From positions 4,527,186 to 4,591,185 of the forward strand of contig NZ_CP045928.1 in the NCBI RefSeq assembly GCF_009664855.1: a DNA stretch of 64,000 nt. Reading direction: 5' to 3'. The stretch comes from Flavobacterium sp. SLB02. Its GTDB lineage: Bacteria > Bacteroidota > Bacteroidia > Flavobacteriales > Flavobacteriaceae. The notes below the pieces were generated by a model. It saw only the letters and a program-made list of their open reading frames with translations, made no database searches and was not told the DNA's origin. The position numbers and the translations under genes are program-made. Below, one piece after another: positions 59,991-64,000 of this stretch (its first letter is position 1; each line of letters begins with the position of its first letter).

Positions 59991-60031
59991 AAAAAATCCC
60001 CAGTTACATCTTGTAATCGGGGATTTTTTTT
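59991..60031 (+). terminator. Intrinsic terminator of the aminopeptidase gene
   Basis: AAAAAATCCCC / GGGGATTTTTT with an inner TTACA/TGTAA stem, ending in a T-tract. About 80 bases after the stop. Confidence 0.75.
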
Positions 60032-60041
60032 ATCCAGTAGG

Positions 60042-60176
60042 GATTACATATTGGTAGAAAAAAAATATTCATTTTGTTCATTTGTCCCGTTAGGAACTAC
60101 ACCAATACGCAATAATAAGTAGTCCCTAACGGGACAAATGGCTATAATACTTGATAATTTCTACCAATATGTAATC
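60042..60176. repeat. Nested double palindrome (MITE-like element)
   Basis: Outer arms GATTACATATTGGTAGAAA (60042-60060) and its reverse complement (60158-60176), a perfect 19 bp. Inner arms of 22 bp (60079-60100 and 60119-60140) with one mismatch, containing TTTGTCCCGTTAGG. The two nested palindromes span 135 bases and suggest a short mobile or structural element. The rest of the 433-base gap (59910-60342) holds the terminator and an IR only. Confidence 0.65.
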
Positions 60177-60342
60177 GCTACGGGATAAATTACAATCGGG
60201 ATACTCTTCTATTCAAAAAATAACCTCAGGGAAAATTGTCCATCACATAGCGTAAATCCTCCATGTTCTACAATCTGTAATCGTCGCACCTTTGTAATGT
60301 CAAAAGACAACAATTAATAATTAACATAAAAAATTAAATAAA

Positions 60343-60894
60343 ATGACACGATTAACAGCATTAAACCCAGAAGAAGTAACAGGAAAAACTAAAGATTTAT
60401 TCGACGCTGTACAAGCTAAATTAGGAGTTGTTCCTAACATGATGAGAACAATGGGAAATTCTCCGGCGGTTCTTGAAGGATATTTAAATTTAAGCGGTGC
60501 ATTGAGCCACGGAAAACTAAGTTCAAAAACCGGAGAACTAATCGCTCTAACAGTTTCAGAAAGCAATTCATGTGAGTATTGTGTAGCTGCCCACACTTTT
60601 ATTGGCGGAAAATTATTAAAAACTGATGCACAAGTTTTACACGACGCAAGAACAGGAAATTCTACTGATGCAAAAACTGAAGCGATCCTTCAATTTGCTA
60701 AAACATTAATTAGTAAAAATGGTCTGGTAAACGATCAGGATGTAAATGCAATTAAAAATGCAGGAGTTTCAGACGCTGAACTTGCAGAAACTGTAGCACA
60801 TGTTGCATTAAATGTTTTAACCAACTATTTTAACAATACTGCCAATACAGAAATTGATTTTCCGGCAGTTCCTGATTTAGCATTACAAAACTAA
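60343..60894 (+). CDS. Carboxymuconolactone decarboxylase/AhpD-like peroxidase-family protein
   Basis: 183 residues of an all-helical AhpD-like protein. The redox motif is Cys77-x-x-Cys80-x3-His84 in SCEYCVAAHTFIGG, preceded by KTGELIALTVSES. In AhpD this motif reduces peroxiredoxin partners or peroxides. It is followed by an AraC-type regulator (gap of 80 bases) that may control it or respond to a related signal. Substrate and partner unknown. Confidence 0.88.
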   Translation: MTRLTALNPEEVTGKTKDLFDAVQAKLGVVPNMMRTMGNSPAVLEGYLNLSGALSHGKLSSKTGELIALTVSESNSCEYCVAAHTFIGGKLLKTDAQVLHDARTGNSTDAKTEAILQFAKTLISKNGLVNDQDVNAIKNAGVSDAELAETVAHVALNVLTNYFNNTANTEIDFPAVPDLALQN

Positions 60895-60974
60895 TTTTTC
60901 AAACAAAAACAGTTTATAAAGATAGTTGTGAATTTATTTCATGACTATCTTTATATTTTAAAAAACATAGAATT

Positions 60975-61853
60975 ATGAGCAATCAAAGTGTTTTTACTTT
61001 AATCAATCCGCAAACCGGGAACCTTGCTTTTAAGCTGCTTCCGTTTGATGACAATAGCCATTTTGATCATTTGCAACGCAATAATTATTTTTCCCTGATT
61101 TGGGTTACCAAAGGAAAAGGCAAAGTAAAAGCTGATTTTGCCGAGCATCAGTTTGAAGAAAACTCGCTCCTCGCCTTTTCACCGTATCAACCTTTTATGC
61201 TTTGCGTAAGCGAACCCATTGAAGGAATTGCAATACATTTTCATCCTGATTTTTACTGCATTCATTACCACCAAAAAGAAGTTTCGTGCAATGGTGTTTT
61301 GTTTAACAATGTTTATCAGCCGCCTTTTACCATAATTACAGAAGAAGCGGCCTCGACTTTTAAAATGGTTCTGGAGCAGATGAAAATTGAAATGCAAAAT
61401 TCAGAACTGGCACAATATGAATTATTGATTTCGTACTTAAAAATATTTTTAATCACGGCTTCGAGGCTCAAAAACCAACAATTAGAAGAGATGAAATCGG
61501 TTCCGGATTCTAAAGAACCTTTCATTCTTCAAAATCTGAAAGATGCTATCGAACTGAATTTCAAGATCAAACATTCAGCGGGACATTATGCAGAAATGCT
61601 GAATATTTCGGCGAAAGCCTTAGCCAAATTATCGAAAAATTACTTCAACAAAACCCTGACAGACTTAATTGCCGAAAGAATTATAATCGAAGCGAAAAGA
61701 GAATTGTACATGACCAACAAAACGGTAAAAGAAATCGCTTATGAATTGGGTTATGACGACGAACATTATTTTAGCCGCTTCTTTAAAACCAATGCCGATG
61801 TTTCGCCACAATTGTATCGTGAAACTGTAGGATTTGGAAAAATGACAGACTAA
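60975..61853 (+). CDS. AraC-family transcriptional regulator with cupin-type sensor
   Basis: 292 residues. N-terminal cupin-like ligand domain (about 20-125, FDDNSHFDHLQRNNYFSLIWVTKGKG and FSPYQPFML) and C-terminal AraC HTH (about 195-285, HSAGHYAEMLNISAKALAKLSKNYF and VKEIAYELGYDDEHYFSRFFKTNADVSP). A local regulator for the AhpD-like gene upstream is inferred from adjacency. Its stop overlaps the converging glycosyltransferase gene by 4 bases. No effector can be inferred. Confidence 0.92.
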   Translation: MSNQSVFTLINPQTGNLAFKLLPFDDNSHFDHLQRNNYFSLIWVTKGKGKVKADFAEHQFEENSLLAFSPYQPFMLCVSEPIEGIAIHFHPDFYCIHYHQKEVSCNGVLFNNVYQPPFTIITEEAASTFKMVLEQMKIEMQNSELAQYELLISYLKIFLITASRLKNQQLEEMKSVPDSKEPFILQNLKDAIELNFKIKHSAGHYAEMLNISAKALAKLSKNYFNKTLTDLIAERIIIEAKRELYMTNKTVKEIAYELGYDDEHYFSRFFKTNADVSPQLYRETVGFGKMTD

Positions 61854-63094
61854 TTTTTATTTTTAGCCTCGATCCATTTTGACATATACATTGTACTTCT
61901 ATAAGCATGATGCTGCAACAGACTTCCCATAAAATTATGTAAACGATGACTTTCAGAATCATTTAATAATGAATTGATTGCTGCTATTAATGCCGTAGAA
62001 TATTTACTCAATTGATAGCATTCGTTGACGATAGCAACTCCATTTTTTTGAGCTTGTATCCAAAGATTTTCGTCGTGATACAATTCGACCGCCTTTTTTG
62101 CAAACAATTCAGCATCATCTGTAATAAAACCATTCCATGATAAATTGGCGTGCATGGCTTCAGAACCAATTGTTGTGGTTACACTTGGCGTTCCGCATTG
62201 CATGGCTTCTAATAATTTCCCTTTTAATCCTGCTCCAAACCGAATTGGCGCCAGAACAACCCGCGTTTTTTTAACAATTTCATTAGCGTCTGCGGCTCTT
62301 CCCATAATAAAAAAACCATTTTTAGACTGATGCAACTGCAGCACTTTTTGGGAAGGATAAGCACCGTAAACTTCTAAAACAGCTTCTGGAAATTGCTTTT
62401 TTATTAAAGGCCAAATGGTTTCTTTTAAATACTGAACTGTATTCCAATTGGGTTCATGAAGAAAATTCCCGATGAAAACAAAATTTTTACGCTCTTCAAA
62501 CAAAGGCAATTTCAATAAATCCAATTCAGACATTTCGTATACCAAAAACGGCAAATAATACAATAAACCTGAATCGATTTTAAAAACATCTTTTAAGATT
62601 TTCATTTCAAATTCAGAAATAATAAAAGACAAATCACATCTTAAAATACTGGCAATTTCGCGCTTCGCTACTTCTTCAGACAATAAATCATGAAGCTCAC
62701 AAACTCTATTTTCTTTAAACGCTTTTTGCCTTGCCGTTCTCAAACAATGCAAATCTTCGGTATCTAATAAACGAATCGCTTTTGGGCAATTTTCAGATAC
62801 GCGCCATCCAAATTGCTCTTCGATCATAAAACGATCAAACAAAACAACATCAGGATTCAATTCGATAATGAAATCATCAAAACTGGAATTATTGAGTTTA
62901 ATTGACACTTTCTTCACATCAAATTCAGACAAATCGACCATAAAATCGCTGTCTAAAGCCGGGCTTGCAAATGTAATTTCAAATCCATTTTGCTTAAAAA
63001 TAGAAATCAACTGCATCATCCTTCCACCTGCTGCAGACGAATTTGGTTCAGGCCAAACAAAGCCAATAATTAAAAGTTTTTTTATGTGATTCAT
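61850..63094 (-). CDS. GT4-type glycosyltransferase
   Basis: 414 residues. A two-domain GT-B fold with the C-terminal sugar-nucleotide region KTRVVLAPIRFGAGLKGKLLEAMQCGTPSVTTTIGSEA, typical of GT4-like retaining transferases. The N-terminal half begins KKLLIIGFVWPEPNSSAAGGRMMQLI, an acceptor-side Rossmann domain. It is alone on the minus strand with no linked capsule, LPS or exopolysaccharide cluster, so acceptor and donor are unknown. No signal peptide; cytoplasmic or membrane-associated. Confidence 0.85.
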   Translation of the reverse strand: MNHIKKLLIIGFVWPEPNSSAAGGRMMQLISIFKQNGFEITFASPALDSDFMVDLSEFDVKKVSIKLNNSSFDDFIIELNPDVVLFDRFMIEEQFGWRVSENCPKAIRLLDTEDLHCLRTARQKAFKENRVCELHDLLSEEVAKREIASILRCDLSFIISEFEMKILKDVFKIDSGLLYYLPFLVYEMSELDLLKLPLFEERKNFVFIGNFLHEPNWNTVQYLKETIWPLIKKQFPEAVLEVYGAYPSQKVLQLHQSKNGFFIMGRAADANEIVKKTRVVLAPIRFGAGLKGKLLEAMQCGTPSVTTTIGSEAMHANLSWNGFITDDAELFAKKAVELYHDENLWIQAQKNGVAIVNECYQLSKYSTALIAAINSLLNDSESHRLHNFMGSLLQHHAYRSTMYMSKWIEAKNKN

Positions 63095-63176
63095 TACAAA
63101 TTATTTCAAGCTACAAAATAATGCTTTTTTGAGCGCAATCATACAATATTTCCTGATTTTTAGTAATAAAAAACAC

Positions 63177-63184
63177 TAATTTTG
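63177..63184 (+). promoter_or_regulatory. Promoter -7 box of the MiaE-like gene
   Basis: TAATTTTG matches TAnnTTTG. It contains the TTG at 63182, which is therefore not the start; the ATG at 63209 is. Confidence 0.5.
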
Positions 63185-63208
63185 CAAGAACTAAAATGCC
63201 GGGAAATT

Positions 63209-63790
63209 ATGTTAGGATTAAAATTAGCAACAGACCCTCGTTGGGTAAATATTGTTGAGTCGAATATCGAAGAAATATTAACAGATCACGCTTGGTGCGA
63301 ACAAAAAGCAGCTTCAAACGCCATTAGTTTAGTTACTTACAATTCTGAACTAGAAGAATTAGTTACGGAAATGCTTGTAATTGCGAGAGAAGAATTAGAG
63401 CATTTGCAAATGGTACACGATATCATCAAAAAAAGAGGTTTGACCTTGGGCCGCGAAAGAAAAGATCATTATGTAAATGAACTTTTTAAATTCATGAAAA
63501 AAGACGGAAGCCGTAAAGATGCTCTTTGTGATCGTTTATTGTTTTCAGCCATGATCGAAGCGAGAAGCTGCGAACGTTTTAAGGTACTTTCTGAAAATAT
63601 AAAAGACGAAGAATTAGCTAAATTTTACCGTGATTTAATGATTTCTGAAGCGGGTCATTACACTACTTTTTTAGGATTTGCACGAAAATATACTGACAAT
63701 ATAGATATAGATAAACGCTGGAAAGAATGGATTGAATACGAAGGTTCTATCATCACCAATTATGGTAAAAAAGAAACTGTTCACGGATAA
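63209..63790 (+). CDS. miaE: tRNA hydroxylase, MiaE family
   Basis: 193 residues from the ATG at 63209; a TTG 27 bases upstream lies in the promoter. Diiron four-helix protein with paired ligand motifs: EELEHLQMVHD (Glu62, His65), MIEARSCERFK (Glu117) and SEAGHYTTF (Glu147, His150), and an N-terminal glutamate (Glu31). MiaE hydroxylates the isopentenyl group of the modified A37 in tRNAs. The Bacteroidota versions are close in length. It is followed at 40 bases by an AsmA-like gene, probably in the same transcript. Confidence 0.9.
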   Translation: MLGLKLATDPRWVNIVESNIEEILTDHAWCEQKAASNAISLVTYNSELEELVTEMLVIAREELEHLQMVHDIIKKRGLTLGRERKDHYVNELFKFMKKDGSRKDALCDRLLFSAMIEARSCERFKVLSENIKDEELAKFYRDLMISEAGHYTTFLGFARKYTDNIDIDKRWKEWIEYEGSIITNYGKKETVHG

Positions 63791-63830
63791 AATTCAATTT
63801 AAACCTTACCTATAAATACCACAATTTGTT

Positions 63831-64000
63831 ATGTCTGCAAATAAAACGAAATCTATTTTATTAAAAATAGCCAAATATCTTGGAATAACGTTTGTCGTTA
63901 TTATAGGATTACTGTTTCTGACCCCTATTATTTTTGCTGACAAAATTAAGGAGCAAATTAAAAAAACTGCTAACGAAAAACTGAGCGCAGAATTGAATTA
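63831..64000 (+). CDS. AsmA-family-like protein (partial, 3' end outside window)
   Basis: Only the first 56 residues are present: MSANKTKSILLKIAKYLGIT with a membrane helix (about 15-35, ending LFLTPIIFADKI), then IKEQIKKTANEKLSAELN. The N-terminal anchor followed by KIKEQIKKTANEKL resembles the starts of AsmA-domain proteins, which are envelope-assembly or lipid-trafficking factors. The call rests on this short stretch only. It starts 40 bases after the MiaE-like gene. Confidence 0.55.
   Translation, partial: MSANKTKSILLKIAKYLGITFVVIIGLLFLTPIIFADKIKEQIKKTANEKLSAELN

Noticed and set aside
63182..63208. Upstream TTG start of the MiaE-like gene
   Set aside because: The TTG forms part of the -7 promoter box.

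Overview
The window comes from the chromosome of a low-GC Bacteroidota bacterium, most likely a Flavobacterium. The evidence is the AT-rich sequence, repeated promoter -7 boxes of the Bacteroidota form TAnnTTTG, a gliding and type IX secretion cluster (gldJ, porU, porV), a SusC/SusD polysaccharide-utilization locus, and many lipoproteins. No rRNA, tRNA, CRISPR array, phage, integrase or intact insertion sequence was seen. The mobile or repetitive content is limited to short palindromic elements between genes.

Layout. 1-4.5 kb: partial flavin reductase, orphan histidine kinase, secreted transglutaminase-like protein, HIT protein and greA with a terminator-like leader, and a Rieske-fold lipoprotein that has lost both histidine ligands. 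4.5-11 kb: a TPP riboswitch in front of a TonB-dependent receptor, preceded by the operon GGGPS-like synthase / PnuC-family transporter / NadR-like kinase fused to DUF4301 / ArfB. 11-12.4 kb: a Crp/Fnr regulator followed by a small membrane protein and a group III truncated hemoglobin, whose promoter carries an Fnr-like palindrome at a class II activator position. 12.6-20.2 kb: phosphopantetheinyl transferase, ahcY, a patatin with a probable beta-barrel, and four poorly known genes. 20.3-24.1 kb: SMR efflux pump, acetyltransferase, and a DNA-alkylation repair cluster in which the Ada protein is split: an AraC-HTH/methyltransferase protein, a 2OG-Fe(II) oxygenase, a stand-alone Ada zinc-domain protein and AlkB.

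24.2-46.2 kb: a NrtR-like Nudix regulator, a small unknown protein, a transglutaminase-like protein, then a large PUL. The PUL has a membrane-spanning propeller/LuxR regulator, SusC, SusD, a surface lipoprotein, four GH30 glycosidases, an EEP-family phosphatase or nuclease and a GH3 beta-glucosidase. The enzyme set points to a beta-glucan, with beta-1,6-glucan the best guess. Two perfect 18-bp direct repeats lie just upstream of the susC promoter. 46.2-64 kb: murF, gldJ, porU, porV, cdd, pdhA and pdhC (E1 alpha and E2, no E1 beta), an M1 aminopeptidase lipoprotein, a nested palindrome, an AhpD-like protein with an AraC regulator, a glycosyltransferase, a MiaE-like tRNA hydroxylase and the start of an AsmA-like protein.

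Functional links: the susC/susD/SGBP genes capture and import glucan that the GH30 and GH3 enzymes cut. PorU/PorV and GldJ serve secretion and gliding. The ada-oxygenase-zinc domain-alkB run forms an alkylation-damage response. The thiamine region couples an outer-membrane receptor to a probable inner-membrane vitamin transporter and kinase.
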